A model generated the notes under the pieces. The model searched no databases, was not told the origin of the DNA, and saw only the letters and a program-made list of their open reading frames with translations. This document shows positions 11,069-21,447 of a stretch of 64,000 bases of DNA, one piece after another; position 1 is the first letter of the stretch, and the number at the start of each line of letters is the position of its first letter. The stretch comes from Streptomyces sp. Edi4 (lineage in GTDB: Bacteria; Actinomycetota; Actinomycetes; Streptomycetales; Streptomycetaceae). The stretch spans positions 1,860,001 through 1,924,000 of the forward strand of contig NZ_JBEJGY010000004.1 in the NCBI RefSeq assembly GCF_040253615.1, read 5' to 3'. Position numbers and translations under genes: made by a program.

Positions 11069-11725
11069 ATGACATACAGCGGAGCGGTGAAGGCCGGCGG
11101 TCCCGCCGATGTGCACGAGTTGACCGACCTCATGATCTCCAAGGTCCAGGTCGGCGCGATGGGCAACAACGCGTATCTGCTGCGCTGCCGCGCCACCGGC
11201 GAGCAGCTGCTCATCGACGCGGCCGCCGAGCCCGCCACGCTGCTCACGCTGATCGGTGACGACGGCATCGCGTCCGTCGTCACCACGCACCGCCACGGCG
11301 ACCACTGGGGGGCCCTGGCCGAGGTCGTCGCCGCGACCGGCGCGCGCACCTACGCCGGCCGCCACGACGCCGAGGGCATCCCGGTGGCGACCGACGTGCC
11401 CGTGGCGGACGGCGACACCATCCGCGTCGGCCGCGTCGAGCTGACCGCGCGCCACCTCGTGGGCCACACGCCCGGCTCGATCGCCCTGATCTACGACGAC
11501 CCGCACGGCCACCCCCACGTGTTCACCGGCGACTGCCTCTTCCCCGGCGGCGTGGGCAACACCTGGGAGGACCCCAAGGCCTTCGCCAGCCTCATCCACG
11601 ACGTCGAGACCAAGCTCTTCGACGCCCTGCCGGACGAGACCTGGGTCTATCCCGGACACGGCAACGACACCACGCTCGGTGACGAGCGCCCGCACCTGCC
11701 TGAGTGGCACACCCGCGGCTGGTAG
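11069..11725 (+). CDS. Metallo-beta-lactamase-fold hydrolase (glyoxalase II-like)
   Basis: 218 residues with the complete MBL metal set: THRHGDHW (His74, His76, Asp78, His79), His133 in GHTPGS, Asp155 in TGDCLF and His197 in YPGHGND. The spacing and the GHTPGS motif fit the glyoxalase II/thioester hydrolase branch and two zinc ions. It probably cleaves a thiol ester or lactone, perhaps a mycothiol conjugate given the MDMPI-like neighbour. Start at 11069 from the leaderless -10 box. Its 3' end is overlapped on the other strand by the open frame starting at 11797. Confidence 0.9.
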   Translation: MTYSGAVKAGGPADVHELTDLMISKVQVGAMGNNAYLLRCRATGEQLLIDAAAEPATLLTLIGDDGIASVVTTHRHGDHWGALAEVVAATGARTYAGRHDAEGIPVATDVPVADGDTIRVGRVELTARHLVGHTPGSIALIYDDPHGHPHVFTGDCLFPGGVGNTWEDPKAFASLIHDVETKLFDALPDETWVYPGHGNDTTLGDERPHLPEWHTRGW

Positions 11726-11803
11726 CCACCGCGCGGCGATGCCCGCCGCGTGCCGCGCCAGCGGAGCCCGCCCGTTCCACGCGCCGAAGAAGTCCATGTC
11801 CCG

Positions 11804-11826
11804 ATCGTGGCACCCGCCACTGACAA
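11804..11826 (-). promoter_or_regulatory. Orphan RecA-NDp/PafBC-type promoter facing the MBL gene
   Basis: On the minus strand: TTGTCAGTG (11826-11818), 8 nt, CACGAT (11809-11804), 6 nt, ATG (11797). The -35-like part is a perfect match; the -10 has C for T at its first base, similar to the polA promoter. Only 72 bp of non-coding DNA follow before the antisense strand of the MBL gene begins, so there is no conventional gene for it to serve. Confidence 0.6.
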
Positions 11827-11890
11827 TGGGCGGTGCGCACGTGCGCGATGGGCGGTGGGCGCGTGCGCGATGGGCGGTGCGCGCGTGCGC
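11826..11890. repeat. Three tandem copies of a 22-bp repeat
   Basis: Units begin at 11826, 11848 and 11870 with ATGGGCGGTG followed by GCGCACGTGCGCG-like sequence; the period is exactly 22 bp with few substitutions. The array abuts the -35 part of the orphan damage-type promoter, so it could be a set of phased binding sites or simply a replication-slippage product. Confidence 0.7.
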
Positions 11891-11958
11891 CCGCCCGCCG
11901 ACCCCGGCGCTTCCGCGCGCCCCCGTAACGCTTGATCACCGCGGGTAGTTGGCGCGGC

Positions 11959-13284
11959 ATGCGCACCCCATCCCTTCCCGCCCCCGGTCCCCCCTCGATG
12001 ATCCGCCTCGCGGCCGCCTCGCTCGCGGGCACCGCCATCGAGTTCTACGACTTCTTCGTCTACGGCACCGCGGCCGCCCTCGTGCTGGGCCCGCTGTTCT
12101 TCCCGACCTTCTCCGCGGTGGCCGGGACGCTCGCCGCTTTCGGCACCTTCGGCGCCGGCTTCCTGGCCCGTCCGCTCGGTTCGGTTCTCTTCGGCCACAT
12201 TGGCGACCGCTACGGGCGCCGTCCGGTCATGTTCGCCTCGCTGGCCCTGACCGGGCTCGCCACGGTGGCGGTCGGCTGTGTGCCCTCCTACGCCTCGATC
12301 GGCATCACCGCGCCCGTATTGCTCCTGGTGCTGCGCTTCCTCCAGGGGCTCGGGCTCGGCGGCGAATGGGGCGGCGCGGTGCTGCTCACGGCCGAGCACG
12401 CGCCGGCCCACCGGCGCGGACTGTGGACGAGCTTTCCGCAGATCGGCCCCTCCGTGGGCTTCCTGCTGGCCAATGGGGTCGTGCTCGCACTGTCGGCGGG
12501 GCTCAGCGACGCCCAATTCCACGCCTGGGGGTGGCGGGTGCCGTTCTGGGGCGCGGGGGTGCTCGCGCTGGGCGGACTCGCGCTGCGGAACTCGCTTGCG
12601 GAGACGCCGCAGTTCCGCGCGATGGGCGAGCCGGCGAAGCTCCCGCTGCTCGAAGTGGTGGGCGGACACGGGCGGTTGGTGCTGCTGACGGCCGGAGCCC
12701 TCTCGTTCGGGTACGCCGTCTTCTACGCGGTGTCCACCTGGTCGCTCGCGTACGCGACCGACCGCCTTGGGGTCGACCGCACGGTGATGCTGGTCTGCGT
12801 CATGGCGGCCGTCGCGATCATGGGCGTCCTGACGCCGTTCGCGGCCCTGCTGGGCGACCGCCATGGACGGCGGCGGCTGTGCCTTGTCGGGTGCGCGGCG
12901 ACGGTGGCGTGGATGTTCCCGCTGGTGGCGCTGCTCGAGACGGCGCAGCCGCTGTGGATGTTCGTCGGCTTCCTCGGCGCGATGCTGGCGTTCATCTCGA
13001 TGTTCGCGGTGATCTCGGCGTATCTGCCCGAGCTCTACGAGCCGAGGGTGCGCTGCACGGGCGCCGCGGTCGGCTACAACCTGGGCGGGGTGCTCGGCGG
13101 CGCGCTGACCCCCATCGTGGCGACCGCGCTGTCTCGGGGCGATGGGCCGCCGTGGGGGGTGGGCGCGTATCTGACCGGTCTCGGGCTGCTGAGTCTGGGC
13201 TGTTTCGCCCTGCTGCCCGAGACACGTCCGCAGGCGGCCGCCCACCCGGCGCCCGGAGCGGAGTCGGAGGCGGCCCCGGCGTAG
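11959..13284 (+). CDS. MFS metabolite:H+ symporter
   Basis: 441 residues, about 12 membrane helices. GTAIEFYDFFVYGTAAALV at the N-terminus, FGHIGDRYGRRPVM between helices 2 and 3, and LRFLQGLGLGGEWGGAVLL in helix 4 are hallmarks of the metabolite:H+ symporter (MHS) family that takes up carboxylates or osmolytes such as proline/betaine and alpha-ketoglutarate. The ATG at 11959 is preferred; TAGTTG with 7 nt spacing suggests a leaderless transcript. ATG 11998 (MIRLAAASLAG) is the alternative and would still leave all helices intact. Substrate cannot be told from sequence alone. Confidence 0.9.
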   Translation: MRTPSLPAPGPPSMIRLAAASLAGTAIEFYDFFVYGTAAALVLGPLFFPTFSAVAGTLAAFGTFGAGFLARPLGSVLFGHIGDRYGRRPVMFASLALTGLATVAVGCVPSYASIGITAPVLLLVLRFLQGLGLGGEWGGAVLLTAEHAPAHRRGLWTSFPQIGPSVGFLLANGVVLALSAGLSDAQFHAWGWRVPFWGAGVLALGGLALRNSLAETPQFRAMGEPAKLPLLEVVGGHGRLVLLTAGALSFGYAVFYAVSTWSLAYATDRLGVDRTVMLVCVMAAVAIMGVLTPFAALLGDRHGRRRLCLVGCAATVAWMFPLVALLETAQPLWMFVGFLGAMLAFISMFAVISAYLPELYEPRVRCTGAAVGYNLGGVLGGALTPIVATALSRGDGPPWGVGAYLTGLGLLSLGCFALLPETRPQAAAHPAPGAESEAAPA

Positions 13285-13287
13285 GGA

Positions 13288-13402
13288 GGACCGCCTCACG
13301 CCCCCGCGCAGAGAGGGCCGCCGCACGCCCGGCGCGGGAGCCGCCACACGCCCCGGCGCCGGGGCCGTCTCGCTCCCCGCGCCGGGACTGCCGTTCCGCC
13401 CG
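13288..13402. repeat. About 5 imperfect 25-bp repeats between convergent genes
   Basis: CCGCC(T/G/A)CACGCCCC-like units start near 13291, 13318, 13341, 13365 and 13391 (spacings 27, 23, 24, 26) and fill the space between the MFS and terC stop codons. They could also fold into GC-rich hairpins that end both transcripts. There is no T-run. Confidence 0.5.
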
Positions 13403-13403
13403 G

Positions 13404-14384
13404 TCAGGCGCCGATGCTGTCCTTGTGCCGATCCTGGTCCGCCGTCTGCTTCCGCGCCGCGACGAGGCTGGTGATCGTGGTGATGACCAGCACGCCGCAG
13501 ATGACGCCGAGGGAGACTGGAATGGAGATCTCCGGGACGTTCACACCGTTCTCGTGCAGCGCGTGCAGTACCAGTTTCACGCCGATGAAACCGAGGATCA
13601 CCGAGAGGCCGTAGCTGAGGTGGACCAGCTTCTTGAGCAGCCCGCCGATCAGGAAGTACAGCTGACGCAGGCCCATCAGCGCGAAGGCGTTGGCCGTGAA
13701 GACGATGTACGGGTCCTGGGTCAGACCGAAGATCGCCGGGATCGAGTCCATCGCGAAGAGCACGTCGGTGGTGCCGATGGCGAGCATGACGACCATCAGG
13801 GGCGTCATGATCTTCTTGCCGTTCTTCGCCACGAACAGCTTGGTGCCGTGGTACCTGTCGGCGACGCCGAACTTCTTCTCGACGGACTTCAGGAGGCGGT
13901 TCTCCTCGAACTCCTCCTCCTCGTCGCCCGAGCGCGCCTCCTGGATGAGCTTCCAGGCGGTGTAGATCAAGAACGCGCCGAAGATGTAGAAGACCCACGA
14001 GAAGTTGGCGATGACCGCGGCGCCGGCCGCGATGAACACGGCGCGCAGCACCAGGGCGATCAACACGCCGAAGAGCAGCACCCGTTGCTGGAGGTGCGAG
14101 GGCACCGAGAACTTCGCCATGATCAGGATGAAGACGAAGAGGTTGTCGACGGAGAGCGACTTCTCGGTGATGAAGCCCGCGAAGAACTCGCCGGAGGCCT
14201 GGCTGGTGCCGAACACCAGCAGGCCGATGCCGAAGAGCGCGGCCAGCACGATCCAGACCACGGTCCAGACGCCGGCCTCCTTGACCGATACGTCGTGCGG
14301 CTTGCGCCCGATGAAGAAGTCGGCCGCGATCAGGGCACCCAGACCGAGAATGGTCAGCACCCACAAGGTCATTGAAACGTCCAC
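13404..14384 (-). CDS. terC: TerC-family integral membrane protein, probable Mn2+ exporter
   Basis: 326 residues with about 8 hydrophobic segments. Family motifs are visible: EKSLSVDNLFVF near residue 74, TTDVLFAMDSIPAIF near 207, and an acidic loop (GDEEEEFEE) in the middle. Acidic residues inside helices (D in SVDNLF, D and D in TTDVLFAMDS) form the presumed metal site. TerC proteins of the Alx/MeeF type export manganese, and the upstream leader looks like a Mn2+ riboswitch. Start is GTG 14384 with GGAGG 4 nt upstream; ATG 14372 is an alternative. It belongs functionally with the TerD genes that follow on the same strand. Confidence 0.93.
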   Translation of the reverse strand: MDVSMTLWVLTILGLGALIAADFFIGRKPHDVSVKEAGVWTVVWIVLAALFGIGLLVFGTSQASGEFFAGFITEKSLSVDNLFVFILIMAKFSVPSHLQQRVLLFGVLIALVLRAVFIAAGAAVIANFSWVFYIFGAFLIYTAWKLIQEARSGDEEEEFEENRLLKSVEKKFGVADRYHGTKLFVAKNGKKIMTPLMVVMLAIGTTDVLFAMDSIPAIFGLTQDPYIVFTANAFALMGLRQLYFLIGGLLKKLVHLSYGLSVILGFIGVKLVLHALHENGVNVPEISIPVSLGVICGVLVITTITSLVAARKQTADQDRHKDSIGA

Positions 14385-14427
14385 TGCGCCTCCGGCGTCG
14401 TACGGCTACTGATCAGCGTCGTCGCTG

Positions 14428-14543
14428 CCGGAGGTCTCCTCCACCCGGGCGCCTTCCCTCGCGCCGCGGGCCGGCGCCCCGGGACCCGTCCCGTGGGTCC
14501 GTATTGACGGGAACGCCGCAGTCGGGAGTACTCCCCTCCGCTT
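14428..14543 (-). ncRNA. Probable yybP-ykoY (Mn2+) riboswitch in the terC leader
   Basis: Read on the minus strand, the leader begins CGGAGGGGAGTA (P1 5' strand at 14540-14535 followed by the conserved GGGGAGUA), continues to CCCGTCAATACGG (conserved GUCAAUACG), then a hairpin GGACCC-7 nt-GGGTCC, and ends AGACCTCCG, whose CCTCCG (14434-14429) pairs with the initial CGGAGG. These elements appear in the order seen in yybP-ykoY aptamers, which sense manganese and often control TerC-type exporters. The predicted transcription start falls just before P1. No covariance search was run. Confidence 0.65.
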
Positions 14544-14549
14544 CACGGC

Positions 14550-14578
14550 AGCCTATCCGAATCACCAAGAGAAGGTAA
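14550..14578 (-). promoter_or_regulatory. terC promoter
   Basis: TTACCT (14578-14573), 17-bp spacer, TAGGCT (14555-14550), with the start expected about 14543, at the first base of the riboswitch. An octamer CTTTACCT occurs twice (14592-14585 and 14580-14573), the second copy overlapping the -35, which could be an operator. In the 321-bp gap 14385-14705 this promoter and the riboswitch are the only features seen. Confidence 0.5.
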
Positions 14579-14705
14579 AGGGATAGGTAAAGAAAACCCA
14601 AGTACCCAGGTCGGGGAGTTTTCTTGATCACCCGTTCGCACGAGACGTGGCGCGCGGCGAGGCGCACCACCGCAGCGCGCCCGGAGCGCCCGCCGAGGCG
14701 GGCCG

Positions 14706-16703
<1,998 letters not shown>

Positions 16704-16809
16704 CGCCTCTGTCCCCTCGTCGAGTTGATGGTGGTGCGGTGTGCGGTTGTACGGCAGCTCCCGGCGGCCTGATGCCTCCGGGAGCTGCGGTGCCGGTGAT
16801 CCGGCGCGG

Positions 16810-17388
16810 TCAGAGATGGGGCAGGATCGCCGGCATCAGGTCCTGGAAGGTGCGGCCGTTGGCCGGGTTGCCGATGGCGGTCATCTGCCACCCGGCGCCC
16901 GAGCGGTGCACCTTGGCCATGATCTGCGCGGTGTACTGGCCGCCGCCGTCCAGCGTGTAGCGGGCCAGCTCCTGGCCGTTGGTCTCGTCGACGAGCCTGC
17001 AGAACGCGTTCTGCACCTCCTGGAACGTCTGGCCGGTGAAGGAGTTCACCGTGAAGACGATCTGGTCGATGTGGACCGGCACGCGCGCGAGATCGACCAG
17101 GATCGCCTCGTCGTCACCGCCCTGTCCCGCGCCGCCCACCAGGTTGTCGCCGGTGTGCCGGACCGAGCCGTCGTCGCTGACCAGGTGGCGGAAGAAGACC
17201 ACGTCCACGGGCTGCTTGTCGGCGAAGAGCACCGCCGAGGCGTCCAGGTCGATCTCCTGCGTCCGCTTGCCGAACAGGCCCCGGCGCGGAGCCGCCTGCC
17301 AGCCGAGCCCCATCCGCACCGCGGTCAGGGCGCCGCCGCCCTGCTTCTCCAGGCTGATGGCCTGACCCTTGGACAGATTGACCGTCAC
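16810..17388 (-). CDS. terD: TerD-family calcium-binding stress protein
   Basis: 192 residues starting VTVNLSKGQAISLEKQ, the normal TerD N-terminus. The GTG at 17388 is preceded by a GAGAGGGGA ribosome binding site; the longer frame from 17424 adds 12 atypical residues. The DLDASAVLFAD and HTGDNLVGGAGQGGDDEAIL segments carry the acidic residues of the two Ca2+ sites, though the second loop has fewer Asp than the usual GDNxTGxGxGDDE. ARYTLDGGGQYTAQIMAKVHRSGAGWQMTAIG completes the fold. The cytoplasmic protein works with TerC and other Ter proteins in tellurite/stress tolerance. It is upstream of the polyQ TerD gene by about 106 bp. Confidence 0.93.
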   Translation of the reverse strand: MTVNLSKGQAISLEKQGGGALTAVRMGLGWQAAPRRGLFGKRTQEIDLDASAVLFADKQPVDVVFFRHLVSDDGSVRHTGDNLVGGAGQGGDDEAILVDLARVPVHIDQIVFTVNSFTGQTFQEVQNAFCRLVDETNGQELARYTLDGGGQYTAQIMAKVHRSGAGWQMTAIGNPANGRTFQDLMPAILPHL

Positions 17389-17501
17389 GCGCTGTCCCCT
17401 CTCCCCATGTGTCGTTCTTGACATGCTTTGCGCTGTTGTACGTTCTCGGGCCCGACCCTACGCAGTGGCGCACCGCACGCCACTACGCGGACGCTTTTTG
17501 T

Positions 17502-17523
17502 GGCGGTGTTGCAACACACCGCC
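17502..17523. terminator. Hairpin downstream of uvrB
   Basis: GGCGGTGT-TGCAAC-ACACCGCC: an 8-bp perfect stem with 6-nt loop 32 bp after the uvrB stop. A T-run (CTTTTTG) flanks it on the side away from uvrB, so as a uvrB terminator it lacks a U-tract. Confidence 0.45.
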
Positions 17524-17554
17524 ACCCACGGCGCCGGCCCCCGCCGTCGGCCGC

Positions 17555-19687
17555 TCAGGCCAGGCCCGCCTCCCGCATCTGGCGCAGCTCCTTCTTCAGC
17601 TCGCCGACCTCGTCGCGCAGCCGGGCCGCCACCTCGAACTGCAAGTCTGCGGCCGCCGCCCGCATCCGGTCGGTCATCTCCTCGATGATTCCCGCCAGTT
17701 CGGCCGCCGGCCGGTCGGTGAGTTCCTTCTTGCCGCCCTTGACCGGCTTCCCCTCCTTGCCCGCCCTGGCGCCGAGCGAGGGCACCGGCGCCTTGGCGGC
17801 CTTTCCGTCCTTGCCCTGGCGATACCCCGTGCCGAGCAGCTGTTCGGTGTCGACCTCCTCGCGCGCGATCGTCGCGACGATGTCGTTGATCTTCTTGCGC
17901 AGCGGCTGGGGATCGATCCCCCGCTCCTTGTTGTACGCGATCTGCTTCTCGCGGCGCCGGTTGGTCTCCTCGATGGCCTTCTCCATCGCGGCCGTGACGC
18001 GGTCGGCGTACATGTGGACCTGGCCGGAGACGTTGCGGGCCGCGCGGCCGATCGTCTGGATCAAGGAGGTGCCCGACCGCAGGAAGCCCTCCTTGTCGGC
18101 GTCCAGGATCGCCACCAGGGACACCTCGGGCAGGTCAAGGCCCTCACGCAGCAGGTTGATGCCGACCAGCACGTCGTACTCGCCGGCCCGCAGCTCGCGC
18201 AGCAGCTCGATGCGGCGCAGGGTGTCGACATCGCTGTGCAGGTACCGCACCTGGATGCCCAGTTCGAGGAAGTAGTCCGTCAGGTCCTCGGCCATCTTCT
18301 TGGTCAAGGTCGTGACCAGGACCCGCTCGTCCTTCTCGGTGCGCTTGCGGATCTCGTGCACCAGGTCGTCGATCTGGCCCTCCGTGGGCTTGACGACGAC
18401 CTCCGGGTCGACCAGGCCGGTCGGCCGGATGATCTGCTCCACGAAGCCGTCACCGCGCGACAGCTCATAGGTGCCCGGCGTCGCCGACAGATAGACCGTC
18501 TGCCCGATGCGGCCCAGGAACTCCTCCCACTTCAGCGGCCGGTTGTCCAGCGCCGAAGGAAGGCGGAAACCGTGATCGACCAGGGTGCGCTTGCGCGAGG
18601 CGTCACCCTCGTACATCGCACCGATCTGCGGGACCGTCACGTGCGACTCGTCGAGGACCAGCAGGAAGTCCTCGGGGAAGTAGTCGATCAGGGTGTTGGG
18701 CGCGGTGCCCGGGGCGCGGTCGTCGAAATGCATCGAGTAGTTCTCGATGCCCGAGCAGCTGCCGATCTGGCGCAGCATCTCCAGGTCGTAGGTGGTGCGC
18801 ATGCGCAGCCGCTGCGCCTCCAGGAGCTTGCCCTGCTTCTCCAGCTCCGCCAGGCGCTGCTCCAGCTCCTTCTCGATGCCGGTGATGGCCTTTTCCATGC
18901 GCTCGGGACCCGCCACGTAGTGGCTGGCGGGAAAGACGTAGAGCGACTGGTCCTCGCTGATGATCTCGCCGGTGATCGGATGGAGGGTGGACAGCGCCTC
19001 GATCTCGTCCCCGAACATCTCGATGCGGACGGCCAGTTCCTCATAGACCGGGAAGATCTCGATGGTGTCGCCGCGCACGCGGAAGGTGCCGCGCGTGAAC
19101 GCCAGGTCGTTGCGGGTGTACTGGATGTCGACGAAGCGGCGCAGCAGCTGGTCGCGGTCGATCTCCTCCCCGACCTTCAGCCGCACCATCCGGTCGACGT
19201 ACTCCTGCGGGGTGCCCAGACCGTAGATGCAGGAGACGGACGCGACCACGACCACGTCACGCCGGGTCAGCAGCGAGTTGGTCGCCGAGTGGCGCAGCCG
19301 CTCGACCTCCTCGTTGATCGAGGAGTCCTTCTCGATGTAGGTGTCCGACTGCGGGACGTACGCCTCGGGCTGGTAGTAGTCGTAGTACGACACGAAGTAC
19401 TCGACGGCGTTGTTGGGCAGCAGCTCACGGAACTCGTTCGCCAGCTGCGCGGCCAGCGTCTTGTTCGGCGCCATCACGAGCGTGGGGCGCTGAAGCTTCT
19501 CGATCATCCAGGCAGTCGTCGCCGACTTGCCCGTGCCGGTGGCGCCGAGCAGGACGACATCCTTCTCACCTGCGCGAATGCGCTTCTCCAGCTCGGCGAT
19601 GGCCGCCGGCTGGTCACCGCTTGGCTGGTAGGGACTGACGACCTCGAAGGGCGCCACCGTACGTTCGATCTTGGAAACGGGCCGCAT
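17555..19687 (-). CDS. uvrB: UvrABC excinuclease subunit B
   Basis: 710 residues starting [20 protein letters not shown]. UvrB is the helicase-fold subunit that verifies damage and recruits UvrC. Visible: Walker [18 protein letters not shown], the beta-hairpin region after [20 protein letters not shown], helicase motif [20 protein letters not shown], motif [17 protein letters not shown] and QTIGRAARN, and the C-terminal UVR domain [20 protein letters not shown] that binds UvrC. The start codon lies 6 nt after a -10 box, so the mRNA should be leaderless. Upstream is a perfect RecA-NDp-type promoter. Complete and intact. Confidence 0.98.
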   Translation of the reverse strand: MRPVSKIERTVAPFEVVSPYQPSGDQPAAIAELEKRIRAGEKDVVLLGATGTGKSATTAWMIEKLQRPTLVMAPNKTLAAQLANEFRELLPNNAVEYFVSYYDYYQPEAYVPQSDTYIEKDSSINEEVERLRHSATNSLLTRRDVVVVASVSCIYGLGTPQEYVDRMVRLKVGEEIDRDQLLRRFVDIQYTRNDLAFTRGTFRVRGDTIEIFPVYEELAVRIEMFGDEIEALSTLHPITGEIISEDQSLYVFPASHYVAGPERMEKAITGIEKELEQRLAELEKQGKLLEAQRLRMRTTYDLEMLRQIGSCSGIENYSMHFDDRAPGTAPNTLIDYFPEDFLLVLDESHVTVPQIGAMYEGDASRKRTLVDHGFRLPSALDNRPLKWEEFLGRIGQTVYLSATPGTYELSRGDGFVEQIIRPTGLVDPEVVVKPTEGQIDDLVHEIRKRTEKDERVLVTTLTKKMAEDLTDYFLELGIQVRYLHSDVDTLRRIELLRELRAGEYDVLVGINLLREGLDLPEVSLVAILDADKEGFLRSGTSLIQTIGRAARNVSGQVHMYADRVTAAMEKAIEETNRRREKQIAYNKERGIDPQPLRKKINDIVATIAREEVDTEQLLGTGYRQGKDGKAAKAPVPSLGARAGKEGKPVKGGKKELTDRPAAELAGIIEEMTDRMRAAAADLQFEVAARLRDEVGELKKELRQMREAGLA

Positions 19688-19693
19688 GCAACC

Positions 19694-19716
19694 ACCGTAC
19701 GACTCGCCACTGACAA
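19694..19716 (-). promoter_or_regulatory. RecA-NDp/PafBC-type promoter of uvrB
   Basis: TTGTCAGTG (19716-19708), 8 nt, TACGGT (19699-19694), 6 nt to the uvrB ATG: a perfect match to the LexA-independent damage promoter consensus. Confidence 0.8.
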
Positions 19717-19738
19717 CCGGCGCGCCATCGCGCCCCCG

Positions 19739-20608
19739 TCACCAGTCGTGCGGGGACGCCGAACCCTCGCGCGGCGGCTCGGACGCCGCCCAGCTGGTGC
19801 GCTCGGGAAAGGACGGGCGGTGCCTGGGCGCCGGGATCTGGCGCGGCGGACGCTTCTCCCAGTCCGGCTTGCCCATCACCACCAGGGGATCGAACATCAC
19901 CACCACACCGGCCAGGATCAAAAAGGCGACGGGCCCGATCAGCATCGGCGCGAGCAGTGCCGCCGGCGACTCCCCGCCGCTCGCCGCCGCCCCCGAGAGC
20001 CCGCCGTGCAGGTGGACGCTGAGCGCGGCCATCCCCGTGTAGTGCATGCCGCTGACCGCGACACCCATGACCAGACTCGCCACCAGACTCGCCAGGAACC
20101 CGTGCACGGACACGGCCGCCCACAGCGCCGCGGTGGCGGCCACCACCGCGATCACCACGGACGCGCTGACGACGAGGGTGTTGTACTCGAACTCCCCGTT
20201 CATCCTGATCCCGGCCATGCCCAGATAGTGCATGGTGGCCACGCCGAGACCGGTGATCGTGCCACCCGTCACCAGCGCCATGGGAGTGGCGCCCCGGTAA
20301 CCGACGATGAAGATGCCGATGCCGACCATCACGATCGCGACGACGAGGCTGGCGAACGTGATGCCCCGGTCGTAGCCCAGCGGCACCTCGTGGACGCTGA
20401 AGCCCATCATCGCGATGAAGTGCATGGTCCAGATGCCCGAACCGATGGATGTGGCGCCGAGCGCCAGCCAGGCCGCCTTGAAGGAGCGCCCGCTCAGCAC
20501 CGACCGGGCGGTGCAGCGCAGCCCGAGCGCCCCGCCGAGACAGGCCATGATGAACGCCGCCACCGGCGTCACCAGGCCATACCTGAATCCGTCGACCGTC
20601 CCGTGCAT
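19739..20608 (-). CDS. MHYT-domain integral membrane sensor
   Basis: 289 residues, about seven helices. The MHYT module is shown by three motif copies, MHFIAMMGF (about 62), MHYLGMAGI (about 126) and MHYTGMAAL (about 192), each at the outer end of a helix pair; the His and Met residues are proposed to bind copper and sense oxygen, CO or NO. After the last helix (LILAGVVVMFDPLVVMG) a short cytoplasmic Pro/Arg tail follows, with no GGDEF or EAL output domain. It is therefore a stand-alone MHYT protein, common in Streptomyces; its partner is unknown. Confidence 0.92.
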   Translation of the reverse strand: MHGTVDGFRYGLVTPVAAFIMACLGGALGLRCTARSVLSGRSFKAAWLALGATSIGSGIWTMHFIAMMGFSVHEVPLGYDRGITFASLVVAIVMVGIGIFIVGYRGATPMALVTGGTITGLGVATMHYLGMAGIRMNGEFEYNTLVVSASVVIAVVAATAALWAAVSVHGFLASLVASLVMGVAVSGMHYTGMAALSVHLHGGLSGAAASGGESPAALLAPMLIGPVAFLILAGVVVMFDPLVVMGKPDWEKRPPRQIPAPRHRPSFPERTSWAASEPPREGSASPHDW

Positions 20609-20677
20609 ACCCCTGTGCCCTTCACCCCGTACTGACTGAAGAGGCCCTGCTCCTGTCGCGGCCCTGGTTTCGGGGCG

Positions 20678-20705
20678 ACACTAGGGCTCGCCGCGCGACA
20701 GGCAA
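20678..20705 (-). promoter_or_regulatory. Promoter of the MHYT gene
   Basis: TTGCCT (20705-20700), 16-bp spacer, TAGTGT (20683-20678) on the minus strand, about 70 bp before the ATG at 20608. Confidence 0.45.
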
Positions 20706-20792
20706 ACATTTTCCGGGCAATTTATCGACTCCGACCCGAGGGACGCTCCGGTTTGGTGTGATCCAGGGTGCTTTGGCATCCCGTTCGGGGCG

Positions 20793-20815
20793 TTGTCAGT
20801 GGGCGGCCGTACCGT
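20793..20815 (+). promoter_or_regulatory. RecA-NDp/PafBC-type promoter of ogt
   Basis: TTGTCAGTG (20793-20801), 8 nt, TACCGT (20810-20815), 7 nt to ATG 20823. A perfect match to the consensus; the mRNA should be leaderless. Confidence 0.8.
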
Positions 20816-20822
20816 GGTCGGC

Positions 20823-21374
20823 ATGGACAGCAACACGCAGTTCGTCGAATGGACCGTGGCCGACAGCGCCATCGGCCCGCTGCTCCTGGCCGCGACCGGC
20901 CAGGGCCTGGTGAACGTGGTCTTCCACGCCGACGAGGCGGTACGGGACCGGGCCGTCCGGGCCCTGGCCACCCGCTTCGGCACCGAGCCCACCCCGGCCA
21001 CGCCCGGGCACGCGGGCCTCCTGGAGGAGCCGATACGCCAGATCGCGGCGTACTTCGACGGCCGGCTGCGCGCGTTCACACTGCCCCTGGACTGGTCGCT
21101 CGCCGCCGGATTCAACCGGCAGGTGCTGCGTGAGCTGGCGGCCACCGTGCCGTACGGCACGGTGGTGGGCTACGGCGACCTGGCGGGCCGGGTCGGCCAG
21201 CCCGGGGCGGCCCAGGCCGTCGGCGCGGCCATGGGCGCGAACCCGCTGCCCGTGGTGGTGCCCTGCCACCGCGTAGTGGAGAGCGGCGGCGGCCTCGGCG
21301 GATTCGGCGGCGGCCTGGAGACCAAACGGCAGCTGCTCGCGCTCGAAGGGGTCCTGCCGCAGCCACTGTTCTGA
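20823..21374 (+). CDS. ogt: Methylated-DNA--protein-cysteine methyltransferase
   Basis: 183 residues. This suicide enzyme transfers O6-alkyl groups from guanine to its own Cys148 in VVPCHRVV, the universal active-site motif. YGTVVGYGDLAGRVGQPGAAQAVG is the DNA-binding helix-turn-helix with the arginine finger region, and GFGGGLETKRQLLALE closes the C-terminal domain. There is no Ada regulatory domain. The ATG at 20823 is fixed by the leaderless promoter just upstream; the longer frame would run through that promoter. The neighbouring uvrB has the same promoter class on the opposite strand. Confidence 0.96.
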   Translation: MDSNTQFVEWTVADSAIGPLLLAATGQGLVNVVFHADEAVRDRAVRALATRFGTEPTPATPGHAGLLEEPIRQIAAYFDGRLRAFTLPLDWSLAAGFNRQVLRELAATVPYGTVVGYGDLAGRVGQPGAAQAVGAAMGANPLPVVVPCHRVVESGGGLGGFGGGLETKRQLLALEGVLPQPLF

Positions 21375-21447
21375 GCCCACCCCGCCGACAGCGCTCCGGA
21401 CGGCGCCGCGGTGGCGGTGGGCCGCGCGACAACGGCGGCCCGGGCCC

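Noticed and set aside
10457..11797. 446-codon minus-strand frame beginning at the orphan damage-type promoter
   Set aside because: It is antisense to two clear genes and its product looks like a GC-bias shadow. Only the promoter and first 24 codons are in non-coding DNA, so it is reported as a promoter, not a gene.
11826..11890. CRISPR array (also considered for the other tandem repeats)
   Set aside because: Repeats are directly adjacent without unique spacers of constant length, and no cas genes are present in the window.
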